A stretch of DNA of 64,000 bases from positions 62,001-126,000 of the forward strand of contig CAVSEK010000013.1 of assembly GCA_963726975.1 (NCBI GenBank). Reading direction: 5' to 3'. Source of the DNA: CAVSEK01 sp963726975. Lineage in GTDB: Bacteria > Actinomycetota > Actinomycetes > Mycobacteriales > SCTD01. Shown in pieces: positions 9,097-19,664 of this stretch (position 1 is the first letter of the stretch; every line of letters begins with the position of its first letter). Below the pieces are notes generated by a model. The model made no database searches and was not told the DNA's origin. It saw only the letters and a list, made by a program, of their open reading frames with translations. A program made the position numbers and the translations under genes.

Positions 9097-12000
9097 GTGC
9101 TGCACCGTGCACCGCGTCCGAGCGGACCGTCGCGCTGGCCGACGCGCTGGCCGAGCTGCTGCGCGCGCCGCTCGCCGACCCGTTCGCCCCGGAGGTCGTC
9201 GCCGTGCCGGCGCAGGGGGTGGAGCGCTGGCTGGCGCAGCGGCTGTCCACGGTGCTCGGGGCGCCGGGGCGCGCCGGCGACGGCGTGTGCGCCGGCGTCG
9301 ACTTCCCCTCGCCCGCGCGGCTGGTCGACGGGGCGCTGGCCGCGGCGACCGGGGGCCGACGCGGCGCGACGACCCCTGGGCGCGCCGCGGTCTGGCCGCT
9401 GCTGCGACGTCGTCGACGAGCAGCCTGGGCGAGCCGTGGTGCGCGGTCCTGACGCGCCACCTGGGCGCGCCCGACGACGAGCTGCGCCGCGGCCGGCGCT
9501 ACGCCCGGACCGCGCACCTGGCCGGGCTGTTCGCGGCCTACGGCGCGCACCGGCCCCGGCATGCTGCGCGACTGGGCCGGCGGGCGCGACACCGACGGGC
9601 GAGGCGCCGCTGCCGGACGACCTGCGGCTGGCAGGCCGAGCTGTGGCGCCGGCTGCGCGACCGGCTCGGGCCCAGCCCGGCCGAGCGGCTCGAGCCGGCC
9701 TGCACGGCGCTGCGCGCCGAGCCGGCGCGCTCCGGCCTGCCGGAGCGGCTCAGCCTGTTCGGCCCGACCCGGCTGGCCACCGACGCGCTCGCGGTGCTCG
9801 CGCGCGCTGGCCGCCGCGCGGGACGTCCACCTGTGGCTGCCGCACCCGAGCCCGGCGCTGTGGCAGGCGCTGCGCGGACGCCCCGCGCGGGGCGGCGCCG
9901 CGACGGCTCACCGGTCGCCGCAGCGCACCCGCTGCTGCGCAGCCTCGCCCGCGACGTCGGCGAGCTGCAGCGGTGCCTGCCCGTGGCCGACCGCGACGTC
10001 CACCACCCCGACGAGCCGCGTCCGGCCACCCTGCTCGGCGCGCTGCAGGCCGGTCTGCGCGACGACGTGCCGCCCGCCGCCGGTCGCCGGCGCTGCGCGC
10101 CGACGGCACCGTCGCCGTGCACGCCTGCCACGGCCCGGCGCGCCAGGTCGAGGTGCTGCGCGAGCTGCTGCTGCGGCTGTTCGAGGACGACCCGACGCTC
10201 GAGCCGCGCGACGTCCTCGTCATGTGCCCGGACGTCGAGACCTTCGCCCCGCTGGTGAAGGCGTCCTTCGGCCTGGGCCCCGGGCTCGCGCACCCCGGCG
10301 CACGGCCTGCGCGTGCGGCTGGCCGACCGCAGCCTGCGGCGCGACCAACCCGCTGCTGGACGCCGTGGCCGGCGCTGCTCGAGCTGGCCGAGCGGGCGCA
10401 CCCCGGCGAGCGCGTCCTCGACCTCGCCGCCAGCCCCGCCGTGCGCCGCCGGTTCGGCCTCGACGACGACGACCTCGAGCGGGTCCGCGACTGGGTCGGC
10501 CGGTCGGGCGTGCGCTGGGCCCTCGACGCCGCGCACCGCGCGCCGTACGGCCTGAGCGCGCTGGGCCAGGGCACCTGGCAGGCCGGGCTCGACCGGCTGC
10601 TGCTCGGCGTCACCACTGCCGAGGACGAGCCGGTCTGGCTCGGGCGGGCGCTGCCGCTCGACGACGTCGACAGCAGCGACATCGACCTGGCCGGCCGCCT
10701 CGCCGAGCTGCGTCGACCGGCTGGCGGCGGCGCTCGACGGGCTGCGCGGGTGCGCCCGGCCGCCGCCTGGGCGCAGCGTGCTGGCGGACGCCCTCGAGGA
10801 GCTCACCGACGTGCCGGAGCCGCCGACGGCTGGCAGCGCGGGCAAGCGCTCGGCGCGAGCTCGCCGACGCCGTCGAGGGCGGCCGCGAGCCCGCTGCGCC
10901 TCGCCGACGTCCGGGCGCTGCTCGCCGACCGGCTGCGCGGGCGACCGACCCGGGCGGGCTTCCGCACCGGCGACCTCACCGTCTGCACGCTGGTGCCGAT
11001 GCGGTCGGTGCCGCACCGGGTCGTGGTGCTGCTCGGGCTCGACGACGGGGTCTTCCCGCGCACCGGCGGGGTGGACGGCGACGACGTGCTGGCCCGCGAC
11101 CCGAGGGTGGGCGAGCGCGACGTGCGGGCCGAGGACCGGCAGCTGCTGCTCGACGCCGTGCTGTCGGCCGGGGAGCGGCTGCTCGTGCTCGTACACCGGC
11201 GCCGACCCGGTCAGCGGCGCCCGGCGCCCGCCCGCCGTCCCGGTCGGCGAGCTGCTCGACACGCTCGACCGGCTGCTCCCCGGCGCCCGCGAGGAGGTCG
11301 TCGTGCGCCACCCGCTGCAGCCCCACGACCCGCGGGAGTTCGCCGGCGCCCGTCCCGCGTCAGCTTCGACCCGGTCGGCCCTGGCGGGGGCGCGGCGCGC
11401 GCGGCTGCCGCGCAGCGCGCCGGCGCCGCGCCGCCCGCTGCCGGCCCTGACCGGGCCGGTCGCCCTCGACGACCTGGTGTCCTTCGTCGAGCACCCGGTC
11501 CGGGCCTACCTGCGGCAGCGCCTGCGGATCACGCTGCCCGGGGAGGACGACGACGTCGAGGACGCGCTGGCCGTCGGACTGGACGGGCTGCAGGAGTGGC
11601 ACGTCGGCGAGCGGCTGCTCGCGGCCGAGCTCGCCGGGCTCGACCCCGGCGACGCGCGGCACGTCGAGTGGCTGCGCGGCGACGCTGCCGCCGGGCCCGC
11701 TCGGCGGGCGGGTCCTCGAGCGGGTCGGGCGGCGGGTGGACCCCTCGTCGACGCCGCCCGCCCCCGCGCTCGTCGCCCCCGCCCGCGCGGTCGACGTCCG
11801 GTTGACCGTCGGCGGGCGGGTCCTGTCGGGGACCGTGCCGGCCGTCCGGGGCGGCGCCGTGGTGCAGGTCTCCTACAGCGCGCTGTCGCCGCGGGCACCG
11901 GGCCCGCGGCCTGGGTGCTCGCGCTCGTGCTCGCTGCCGCGGGCGAGGGCGGACCAGCACGACGGTGGGCCGACGGGGCGACCGGGCCGCGACCGTCACG

Positions 12001-12358
12001 GCGACGGCCCCCGCGGAGGCGCTCGCCGTCCTCGGCAGGCTCGTCGACCTGCACGGCCGGGCGCTGCGCGCACCGCTGCCCATGGCCGCCGGACCTCCGC
12101 GGCCTACGCCCAGGACCGCGCCGGCTCCGCGATCCCCGAGGCGGCGCTGGAGACCGCGGCCCGGGCGCTGGACGAGCGACGCGGCGGCGAGCGCGACGAC
12201 CGGCACCACGTCCGCGTCTGGGGCCCGTCCGCCGCGCTCGACGAGCTGCTCGCCGAGCCCCGCCCGACGGCGAGCGCTGGGCCGGCGAGCCCACCCGGTT
12301 CGGCGAGCTGGCCCGTCGCTTCTGGCAGCCCGTGCTGGAGGCCGAGTCGTGGACCTGA
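9097..12358 (+). pseudogene. recC: exodeoxyribonuclease V subunit gamma (RecC), heavily frameshifted
   Basis: RecC is the Chi-recognising scaffold of the RecBCD helicase-nuclease that processes double-strand breaks. GTG 9097 has a GAGGAGGAAG ribosome site at 9081-9090. The recognisable order of segments is SERTVALADALAELL with VVAVPAQGVERWLAQRLS, LGEPWCAVLTRHLG, YARTAHLAGLFAAYG, LSLFGPTRL, VAVHACHGPARQVEVLRELL, DVLVMCPDVETFAPLV, RVVVLLGLDDGVFPR and a C-terminal FGELARRFWQPVLEAE. These match actinobacterial RecC throughout. They require about twenty changes of frame in 3.2 kb, more than one every 200 bases, although in-frame conservation is good. The stop TGA 12356-12358 overlaps the recB ATG, as expected for an intact operon, so I suspect sequence error. 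Confidence 0.85.
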
Positions 12359-15300
12359 TGCCCTTCGACCTGCGCGGGCCGCTGCCGACCGGCACCACCG
12401 TGCTCGAGGCCAGCGCCGGCACCGGCAAGACGTTCACCATCGCCGCGCTCACCGCCCGCTACGTGGCGGAGGGAGCCGCCGCGCTGTCGGAGATGATGCT
12501 CGTCACCTTCGGCAACGCCGCCTCGCGCGAGCTGCGCGACCGGGTCCGCGAGCGGCTCGTCCAGACCGAGCGCGGGCTGCGCGACCCCGCCGCCGCCCGG
12601 GGCAGCGCCGATGCGGTGCTCGCCCTGCTCGCCGACGTGCCCGACGACGAGGTGGAGCAGCGCCGGCAGCGGCTCAGCGCCGCGCTGGCCGGCTTCGACG
12701 CCGCGACCATCGCCACCACCCACTCGTTCTGCTCGCAGATGCTCAAGGCGCTCGGCACGTCGGCCGACACCGACCCCGCCGCGGTCTTCACCGACTCCGT
12801 CGACGACCTCGTGCGCGAGGTCGTCGACGACCTCTACCTGCACGCCTGGGGGCGCCCCGGGGCGGACGAGCCGCCGGTGAAGCACGCGACCCTGCTCACC
12901 CTGGGGCGCGAGGCGGTCCGGCAGGCCAGCGCCGCGCGGCTCGAGCCGGCCGGGGCGCCCGGCCCGGCGGGGGAGCGGTGCGCCCTCGCGGAGCGGGTGC
13001 AGCGCGAGGTGCTGCGGCGCAAGCGGCGCCGCGGCCTGGTCGACTACGACGACTGGCTGAGCCTGCTGCGCGACGCGCTCAGCGACCCCGAGCTGGGGGA
13101 GGTGGCCTGTCAGCGGGTGCGGTCGCGCTTCCGCGTGGTGCTCGTCGACGAGTTCCAGGACACCGACCCGGTGCAGTGGGAGGTGCTGCGCCGGGCCTTC
13201 GCGGGGTCCACGACGCTCGTGCTCATCGGCGACCCCAAGCAGGCGATCTACGCCTTCCGCGGTGGCGACGTCGTCACCTACCTGCAGGCGCGGTCCGTCG
13301 CGACCGGACAGGCCACCCTCGACCGCAACTGGCGCAGCGACCGGCCGCTGCTGGACGGGCCTGGGCGTCCTGCTCGGGGGCGCCGCGCTCGGGGACGACC
13401 GCATCGTCGTGCGACCGGTCGAGGCCGCGCACGACGGGCCCCGGCTGCTCGGGGCCGGCCCGCCGGTGCGGCTGCGGAGGGTCGAGCGCCGCGGGCACAC
13501 CCGCGGCAGCGGCCTGCCGGCGGTGGGCGTCCTGCGCGACACGGTCGCCGCCGACGTCGCCGCCGAGGTGGTCGCCCTGCTGTCCGGTCCGGCCCGGCTG
13601 GTGCTGCCCGACCCGGCCGACCCGTCGGCGGCCGTCCCCGACGGTGGCCGTCCGGTCCGGCCCCAGGACGTCGCGGTGCTCGTGCGCACCCACCGGCAGG
13701 GGGCCGGCGTGCTCGCCGCGCTCCGGCGGGCCCAGGTCCCCGCCGTGCTCGCCGGCGGCGGCAGCGTCTACGCCACCCCTGCGGCCACCGAGTGGCTCGT
13801 GCTGCTCGAGGCGCTGGAGCAGCCGCACCGCCCCGGGCGCGTCCGGGCCGCGGCGCTCTCGGCCTTCGTCGGCCGGACCGAGGCGGAGCTGGACGCCGGG
13901 GGCGACGCCGCGGTCGACGAGCTGGGCGGCCGGTTGCGCGGCTGGTCCGACCTGCTGGCCCGCAGCGGCGTCGCGGCGCTCGCCGAGGTCGTCGCGGCGC
14001 GCGAGGGGCTGTCCGCCCGGGTGCTGGCCCTGCCCGACGGCGAGCGGCTGCTCACCGACCTGCGGCACGTCGGCTCGGCGCTGCACGCCGCCGCCCTGCA
14101 GGAGGCGCTCGGCCTGACCGCCCTCGTGACCTGGCTGCGCCGACGCATCGCCGAGGGTGCCGGCGAGCGCAGCGACGAGCGCAGCCGGCGCCTGGAGTCC
14201 GACGCCACCGCCGTGCAGGTCATGACGGTGCACGTGAGCAAGGGCCTGGAGTTCCCGGTGGTGTTCGTGCCGTACGGCTGGGACCGCTGGGTGCCGCGCA
14301 CGCCCGAGACGCTCGCGCTGCACGACGACGACGGCGCCCGGGTGCTGCACGTCGGCGGGGCCTCCTCGCCCGGCGTCGCCGACGTGCGGGCCCGGGCCGA
14401 GGCCGAGGAGGCCGGTGAGGAGCTGCGACTGCTGTACGTCGCGCTGACCCGCGCCCGGTGCCAGGTCGTCGCCCACTGGGCGCCCTCGAACAACACGCCG
14501 ACCGCGGCGCTGCACCGGGTGCTGTTCGGGGCGGCCGGTCCGGGCCGGGTGCCCACGGCGAGCGTCCGGCCGCCCGACGACGCGGCGGCGGGGCAGCTGC
14601 TGGACGGGGTCGCGGCCCGGTCCGGCGGCACGGTCGGTGCCGAGGTGGTGGTGCGCGGCCCGGTGCCGGTGTGGCAGCCCCCGCGCGGACCTGCCCCGTC
14701 GCTGAGCGTGAGCACCTTCACCCGCTCGCTGGACACCGCCTGGCGCCGCACCTCCTACAGCGCCCTGACCGCCGGCGCCCACGAGCGGCTCTCCGGCGTG
14801 CGCAGCGAGCCCGAGGAGCCGGGCACCGTCGACGAGCCCGGTGGCCCGCTCGACCCGGTGGCCGTGCCCGGTGCCGCGCGGCCCGCACCGGCGGCGGGAG
14901 CCTGGGCGACGCCGTCGCCGTTCGCCGGGCTGCCGGCGGGCACCGCCTTCGGCACGCTGGTGCACGAGGTGCTCGAGGACCCGGACCCGGCGCTGATCGA
15001 GGAGCGGTGCGCCGCGGCGCTCGCGCGCCGCCCCGGCACCGGCATCGACCCGGCGGCGCTGGCGGCAGCACTGCGCCCGGTGCTGGCGACCCCGCTCGGC
15101 CCGCTCGGGGTCGCGCTCGGCGAGGTGCCGGCCGCCGACCGGCTCGCCGAGCTGGCCTTCGAGCTGCCCCTGGCCGGGCCGGGGCAGGAGGCCGCGACGC
15201 TGCGCGACGTCTCGGCCCTGCTGCGCTCGGTCGACCTCGGCCCCCTCGCCGGCTACCCCGACCTGCTCGACGGGCTCGAGCCCGCTGCCCTGCGGGGCTT

Positions 15301-15664
15301 CCTCACCGGCAGCATCGACGCCGTCCTGCGTCGGCCGGGCCCGTCGTACGCGGTCGTCGACCACAAGACCAACCGGCTCGGTCCCGACCCGCTCACCGCC
15401 GTCGACTACCGCCCGGAGGCGCTGGCCGAGGAGATGCTCCGGTCGCACTACGTGCTGCAGGCGCTGCTCTACTCGGTCGCCCTGCACCGCTTCCTGCGGT
15501 GGCGGCAGCCGGCGTACGACCCGGCCGTGCACCTCGGTCCGGTGCTCTACCTGTTCGTGCGGGGCATGGTCGGGCCCGACGGGCCGCCCGGCGCCGGCGT
15601 CTTCGCCTGGCAGCCCCCGCCCGGCCTCGTGGTCGGCCTGTCCGACCTGCTCGGCGGGCCTCCG
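12358..15664 (+). pseudogene. recB: exodeoxyribonuclease V subunit beta (RecB), one or two frameshifts
   Basis: RecB is the 3'-5' superfamily 1 helicase and nuclease of RecBCD. The Walker A is EASAGTGKTFTIAALTARYV (12408-12470), Walker B VLVDEFQDTDPVQWE (13138-13180), motif V-like VMTVHVSKGLEFPVVF (~14218), and the C-terminal nuclease core VVDHKTNRLG (~15355) with the preceding Asp/Glu region. ATG 12358 overlaps the recC stop; GTG 12349 is an alternative. A shift near 13360 (DRPLLDG to LGVLLGG) moves the reading frame. No in-frame stop separates it from RecD: the natural end was probably TGA 15666-15668, overlapping the recD GTG. The expected length of ~1100 residues is normal for Actinomycetota. 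Confidence 0.88.
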
Positions 15665-17512
15665 GTGATCCCGCTGCGCGCGACGGGCGTCCTGCGCACG
15701 TTCGCCGAGGCCGGCGTGCTCGAGGCGGCCGACGTGCACGTCGCCACCCGCCTCGGCCGGCTCGGCGGCGAGACCGGCGAGGCGGTCCTGCTCGCCGCCG
15801 CCCTCGCCGTGCGCGGGGTACGGGCCGGCTCGGTGTGCGTCGAGCTCGCCACCGTCGCGTCCTCCGTGGTCGGGACCGGTGCGGGTGACGAGGAGGCGGC
15901 GATCGACCCGGCGGCGCTGCCCTGGCCCGACAGCTGGGCGGAGCTGGCCGCGAGCCCTCTGGTGGCCGTCGGGCCCGCTGCTGCGTGGCGACCGCTGCGC
16001 CTGGTCGACGGGCTGCTCTACCTCGACCGGTACTGGCAGCAGGAGCAGCGGGTCCGCCGCGAGCTCGACGAGCGGGCCGCGCGGCCGGCGCCGCAGGTGG
16101 ACCTGTCCGGGCTGGCTGCGCTGTTCCCCGGGCCGGCGCCCGACCGCCAGCGGCTCGCCGTGGCCGTCGCCGCCAGCCGCTGGACCAGCGTCGTCACCGG
16201 CGGGCCCGGCACCGGCAAGACGCACACCGTCGCGCGGCTGCTGCGGCTGCTGCACGACCAGCCCGGGCCGCCCCCGCGGGTGGCCCTGGCGGCCCCCACG
16301 GGCAAGGCGGCGGCCCGGCTGCAGGAGTCGGTCCGCGAGCAGGCGGCCGCGGTCGGGCTGCCGGACGGGCTCTCCGCGTCGACGCTGCACCGCCTGCTCG
16401 GGCGGGTGCCCGACAGCCGGAGCCGGTTCCGCCACCGCGCGGGCAACCACCTGCCCTACGACGTCGTCGTGGTGGACGAGACCTCGATGGTGTCGCTGAC
16501 GCTCATGGCGCGGCTGCTCGAGGCGGTACGTCCCAGCGCGCGGCTCGTCCTCGTCGGCGATCCCGACCAGCTGACCCCCGTCGAGGCCGGCGCGGTGCTC
16601 AGCGACCTCGTCGCCCGCCCGGCGCCCTCGGCCGCACCGGAGGTCCCGCTCCAGGTGGCGGCCGACCTCGACCTCGACGCCGAGGAGCAGCGCCGGCTGC
16701 GCAACGGGGTGGTCCGGTTGAGCGTCGCCCACCGCTTCGGCAGCCGCATCGCCGCGCTCGCCGAGGCGGTGCGCACCGGCGACGCCGAGCGGGTCCTGTC
16801 GCTGCTGCGCGACGGCGGCGGGCTGTCCTTCGACACGGGCACCGACGCGCTGCGCGCCGAGGCGTCCGCCGTCGCGACCGAGCTGTCCCGGGCGGCCCGA
16901 GCCGGCGCCGCCGCGCTCGCCCTGGAGCTGCTCGGCCGCCACCGGCTGCTGTGCGCGCACCGCGCCGGACCGTACGGCGTGTCGTCCTGGAGCGCGGAGC
17001 TCGACCGCTGGGCCGGGCTGCCGGCGGTCGAGTGGGCGCCCGGGCTGCCGCTGCTCGTCACCGCGAACGATCCCGACAACGGGCTGTCGAACGGCGACAG
17101 CGGCGTCGTCGTGGCGACGCCCACCGGGCTGCGGGCCGCCTTCGCGCGCGGGGACGGTCCGCTGCTGCTGGCGCGCTCGTCGCTCGGGCAGGTGCAGAGC
17201 GGCCAGGCGCTGACGGTGCACCGCAGCCAGGGCAGCCAGTACGACAGCGTCACCCTGCTGCTGCCGCCGCCCAGCTCGGCGGTGCTCACCCGGCAGCTGC
17301 TCTACACCGCCGTGACCCGGGCCCGCCGCGCCGTGCGGGTCGTCGGCACCGAGGAGTCGCTGCGCGCCGCGGTCGCCCGGCAGGCGGTGCGGGCCAGCGG
17401 GCTGCGACGCAGCCTCGACACCGTGGTGGACACCGTGGTGGACACCGTCGTGGACACCGGAGCAGGCGCCGTCGTGGGCACGGCGGGAGAGGCCCCGCGC
17501 GGAGCGGGGTAG
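15665..17512 (+). CDS. recD: exodeoxyribonuclease V subunit alpha (RecD)
   Basis: RecD is the 5'-3' superfamily 1B helicase of RecBCD. From GTG 15665 it is ~615 residues, the usual size. It starts with LRATGVLRTFAEAGVLEAADVHVATRL and carries Walker A VTGGPGTGKTHTVARLLRLL (~residues 177-196), VVVDETSMVSL, LVLVGDPDQLTPVEAG, and the C-terminal UvrD/RecD2-type motif ALTVHRSQGSQYDSV with LYTAVTRARRAV. The same reading frame runs uninterrupted from the RecB C terminus, so on paper a RecB-RecD fusion is encoded. I place the start at the GTG that overlaps an out-of-frame TGA, mirroring the ATGA junction of recC-recB. A low-complexity VVDT repeat follows the helicase core. Confidence 0.88.
   Translation: MIPLRATGVLRTFAEAGVLEAADVHVATRLGRLGGETGEAVLLAAALAVRGVRAGSVCVELATVASSVVGTGAGDEEAAIDPAALPWPDSWAELAASPLVAVGPAAAWRPLRLVDGLLYLDRYWQQEQRVRRELDERAARPAPQVDLSGLAALFPGPAPDRQRLAVAVAASRWTSVVTGGPGTGKTHTVARLLRLLHDQPGPPPRVALAAPTGKAAARLQESVREQAAAVGLPDGLSASTLHRLLGRVPDSRSRFRHRAGNHLPYDVVVVDETSMVSLTLMARLLEAVRPSARLVLVGDPDQLTPVEAGAVLSDLVARPAPSAAPEVPLQVAADLDLDAEEQRRLRNGVVRLSVAHRFGSRIAALAEAVRTGDAERVLSLLRDGGGLSFDTGTDALRAEASAVATELSRAARAGAAALALELLGRHRLLCAHRAGPYGVSSWSAELDRWAGLPAVEWAPGLPLLVTANDPDNGLSNGDSGVVVATPTGLRAAFARGDGPLLLARSSLGQVQSGQALTVHRSQGSQYDSVTLLLPPPSSAVLTRQLLYTAVTRARRAVRVVGTEESLRAAVARQAVRASGLRRSLDTVVDTVVDTVVDTGAGAVVGTAGEAPRGAG
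17417..17458. repeat. 12-bp tandem repeat at the recD 3' end
   Basis: GACACCGTGGTG occurs twice, then once with GTCGTG, then a half unit, encoding DTVV repeats in the C-terminal tail of RecD. The unit length is a multiple of three, so copy-number change preserves the frame. Confidence 0.9.
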
Positions 17513-17521
17513 GGGTCCGGC

Positions 17522-18106
17522 GTGCCCACCCCGCCCCCGGTCGTGCTCCTCGACGTCGACGGCGTCCTCAACGCCCTCGGCCCGGCCGACGACGGCTGGC
17601 CCGACTGGCAGCGCGGCTCCGCGACCGCGATGGGCCGCAGCTGGCCGATCCGCTGGTCGCCCAGTGTCGTCACCGCCGTGCTGGCGTGGCGCGCGTCGGC
17701 CGACGTGCGCTGGCTGACGACCTGGGGCTCCGACGCCAACCAGGGCCTGCACGCGCTGCTCGGCCTGCCCCCGCTGCCGGTGGCGGGCACCCCGGACGGG
17801 CCCGGCGAGCCGGACCCCCGGGCGCCCGCCGACGAGGACGGGCCCACGAGCCTGGCCGACGTCACCCCCGCCGCGCCGGACGCGCTCACCGGACGGTGGT
17901 GGAAGTTCGACGTGGTGCGCGAGCTGCTGCGCCGCGAGCCCGGCCGCCGGCTCGTCTGGCTCGACGACGACCTCGCCGTCGACGAGGAGGTCCGCTCGTG
18001 GACGCGGGCGCACAGCGACTGCCTGCTCATCGCCCCCGACCCGCGACAGGGCCTGCTGCCCGCGCACCTCGCCGCCGTGGAGCGGTTCGTGCTCGACCGC
18101 GCTTGA
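17522..18106 (+). CDS. HAD-fold protein, Swiss Army Knife RNA repair-like
   Basis: This 194-residue HAD-superfamily protein opens with VVLLDVDGVLNAL (nucleophile Asp in DVDG, residues 9-15). It continues with VTAVLAWRASADVRWLTTWGSDAN (motif II region with WLTTW) and closes with RRLVWLDDDLA (motif IV acidic pair). This WLTTW-containing layout is that of the HAD domain found in Swiss Army Knife RNA-repair proteins and their stand-alone actinobacterial homologues. The role in actinobacteria is unproven; a phosphatase on nucleic acid ends is the family-based guess. GTG 17522 lies 9 bases after the recD stop, suggesting co-transcription with recCBD. Confidence 0.75.
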   Translation: MPTPPPVVLLDVDGVLNALGPADDGWPDWQRGSATAMGRSWPIRWSPSVVTAVLAWRASADVRWLTTWGSDANQGLHALLGLPPLPVAGTPDGPGEPDPRAPADEDGPTSLADVTPAAPDALTGRWWKFDVVRELLRREPGRRLVWLDDDLAVDEEVRSWTRAHSDCLLIAPDPRQGLLPAHLAAVERFVLDRA

Positions 18107-18212
18107 GCCGTAGGCTCCACCGCCGCCCCCGTCCTCCGAGCCCCCGAGAGCCGAGCCCGAGCTGTTCGTCCGTCCCGCTCCAGACGTCGTCCCCGGTGCC
18201 GACGACCTGTCC

Positions 18213-18995
18213 GTGCACCCGGTCCCCGAGCAGCGCGGTCCCGACCCGGACTGGTGCGAGGTCGGGCCGGGGGCGGGCGGCCCGCTGCTCGTGGCGCTCG
18301 GTGGCCTGCCGGTCCCGGGGCGCGGGGCGGCCTTCGAGTTCGGCGGCCTGCGGGCCCGGCTGGGCGTGCACGCCCTGCTGCTCCGCGACCCGGCCGGCGC
18401 CTGGTACACCCGGGGCGTCGGGGGCGCCGCCCGCGACCTCGCCGGCCTCGTCACCTGGCTGCGCGCGCAGCAGGAGCGCCTCGCGCCGACCCGCACGGTC
18501 CTGGTCGGCAACAGCGCGGGTGGCTACGCGGCCCTCGCGCTCGGCGCCCTGCTCGACGCCGACGAGGTCGTCGCCGTCGTGCCGCGCAGCGCGCTGGCGG
18601 ACGAGGTCAACGACGCGCTCGGCGACGACCGCTGGCAGGACCGGCGCCGGGAGGTCGCCGCCGACCTGGCCGGCGCCGCGTACGGCGACCTGGCGACCCT
18701 CGTGCCGCAGGAGGCCGCCCGGCGGGGGCCGCGGCCGTACGCCACGCGGCTGCGCGTGCTCTCGGCGGTCGACAACGCCCTCGACCGGGCGCACGCCACG
18801 CGGCTGTCGGGCCTGCCCGAGCTCGTGACCTCGCTCTACCCGCGCGGCGACCACCAGCTCGCCGCGGTGCTCGCCCGCAGCGGCGAGCTCGACCGCGTCG
18901 TGGCGAGCGCGTTGCAGGTCGACGTGCCGGCGGCGTCCCCCCGGGGTACGGCGCCGGGGTGCGCACCGACGACCGCGGCTGGCTCCGCGACCTGA
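18213..18995 (+). CDS. alpha/beta-hydrolase-like protein
   Basis: This 260-residue protein has LLVALGGLPVPGRG near the N terminus (oxyanion region) and the nucleophile elbow VLVGNSAGGYAALALG with Ser at residue 101. A late RGDHQLAAVL could supply the catalytic His. The overall length and strand pattern fit an alpha/beta-hydrolase, but sequence similarity to a named subfamily is weak. The GTG at 18213 is the most upstream start, preceded by a 106-base gap that contains a TAGGCT element at about 18111 which could be a -10 box. The C terminus overlaps the next gene by 37 bases. Confidence 0.65.
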   Translation: MHPVPEQRGPDPDWCEVGPGAGGPLLVALGGLPVPGRGAAFEFGGLRARLGVHALLLRDPAGAWYTRGVGGAARDLAGLVTWLRAQQERLAPTRTVLVGNSAGGYAALALGALLDADEVVAVVPRSALADEVNDALGDDRWQDRRREVAADLAGAAYGDLATLVPQEAARRGPRPYATRLRVLSAVDNALDRAHATRLSGLPELVTSLYPRGDHQLAAVLARSGELDRVVASALQVDVPAASPRGTAPGCAPTTAAGSAT

Positions 18996-19657
18996 CCGCC
19001 CCCGACGGCACCGGCGCCGTCGTCGCCTACGGCGGGGCCGGGCTGTCGTCCGGCGCGACCTCGCTCACCCCGGTGGAGCAGGCGCTGCTGCGCGGCGTCG
19101 CCCGGGACACGCCGCCCGTGGTGTGCCTGGTGCCCACCGCGGGCGGGGACGGGGACGCCCTCATCGAGCACTTCCGGGCGGCGGTCGAGGCGGCGGGCGG
19201 CGAGCCGCACGTGCTCAGCCTCTTCCACCGCACGCCCGCGCCGTACACCGACGTGCTCGACCGCACCGACCTCGTCTACGTGACGGGCGGCGCGGTCGCC
19301 AACCTGCGGGCGCTGTGGCGGTTGCACGGGCTCGACGAGGCGCTGCTCGAGGTGTGGCGGCGCGGGGTGCCGGTCTCCGGCTCGAGCGCCGGAGCGCTGG
19401 TGTGGAGCGCGGGCGGGGTGACGACGAGCTTCGGTGCGCCCGCGACCTGGCGCGACGGGCTCGGCCTGGTCCCGAGCCTGTGCCCCCACCTGGACACCCA
19501 GCCCGACCGGGCGCGCCTCTACCGCGACGCGGTCGCCCGCGGCGAGCTGCCGCCGGGCGTGGGGCTCGACGAGCGGGCCGCCGCGGTCTTCTCCGGCGGC
19601 CGGCTCGTGGGGTCCCTCGCCGACGACGACGCCTCGGGCGTGCACGAGGTCGGCTGA
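18959..19657 (+). CDS. peptidase E-like serine peptidase (family S51)
   Basis: This 232-residue protein of the S51 class I glutamine-amidotransferase-like fold is related to dipeptidase E (Asp-X dipeptides) and cyanophycinase. It shows VVAYGGAGLS, VYVTGGAVANLRALWRLHGL (the family's GGN-ANL site with Asn replaced by Ala), and the nucleophile PVSGSSAGALVW with Ser 143. The late PSLCPHLD supplies a candidate His. GTG 18959 overlaps the upstream gene; the homology begins close to it. It probably acts in cytosolic peptide turnover. Confidence 0.75.
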   Translation: MRTDDRGWLRDLTAPDGTGAVVAYGGAGLSSGATSLTPVEQALLRGVARDTPPVVCLVPTAGGDGDALIEHFRAAVEAAGGEPHVLSLFHRTPAPYTDVLDRTDLVYVTGGAVANLRALWRLHGLDEALLEVWRRGVPVSGSSAGALVWSAGGVTTSFGAPATWRDGLGLVPSLCPHLDTQPDRARLYRDAVARGELPPGVGLDERAAAVFSGGRLVGSLADDDASGVHEVG

Positions 19658-19664
19658 CCGGGGC

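Noticed and set aside
9097..12358. Programmed ribosomal frameshifting in recC
   Set aside because: Too many shifts of both signs with no common slippery sequence; an error or mutation explanation is simpler.
13274..18511. A 1745-residue minus-strand open frame
   Set aside because: It is the shadow of recB/recD and following genes; extreme G+C leaves long antisense frames open. The plus-strand frames carry helicase motifs, the minus frame is low-complexity.
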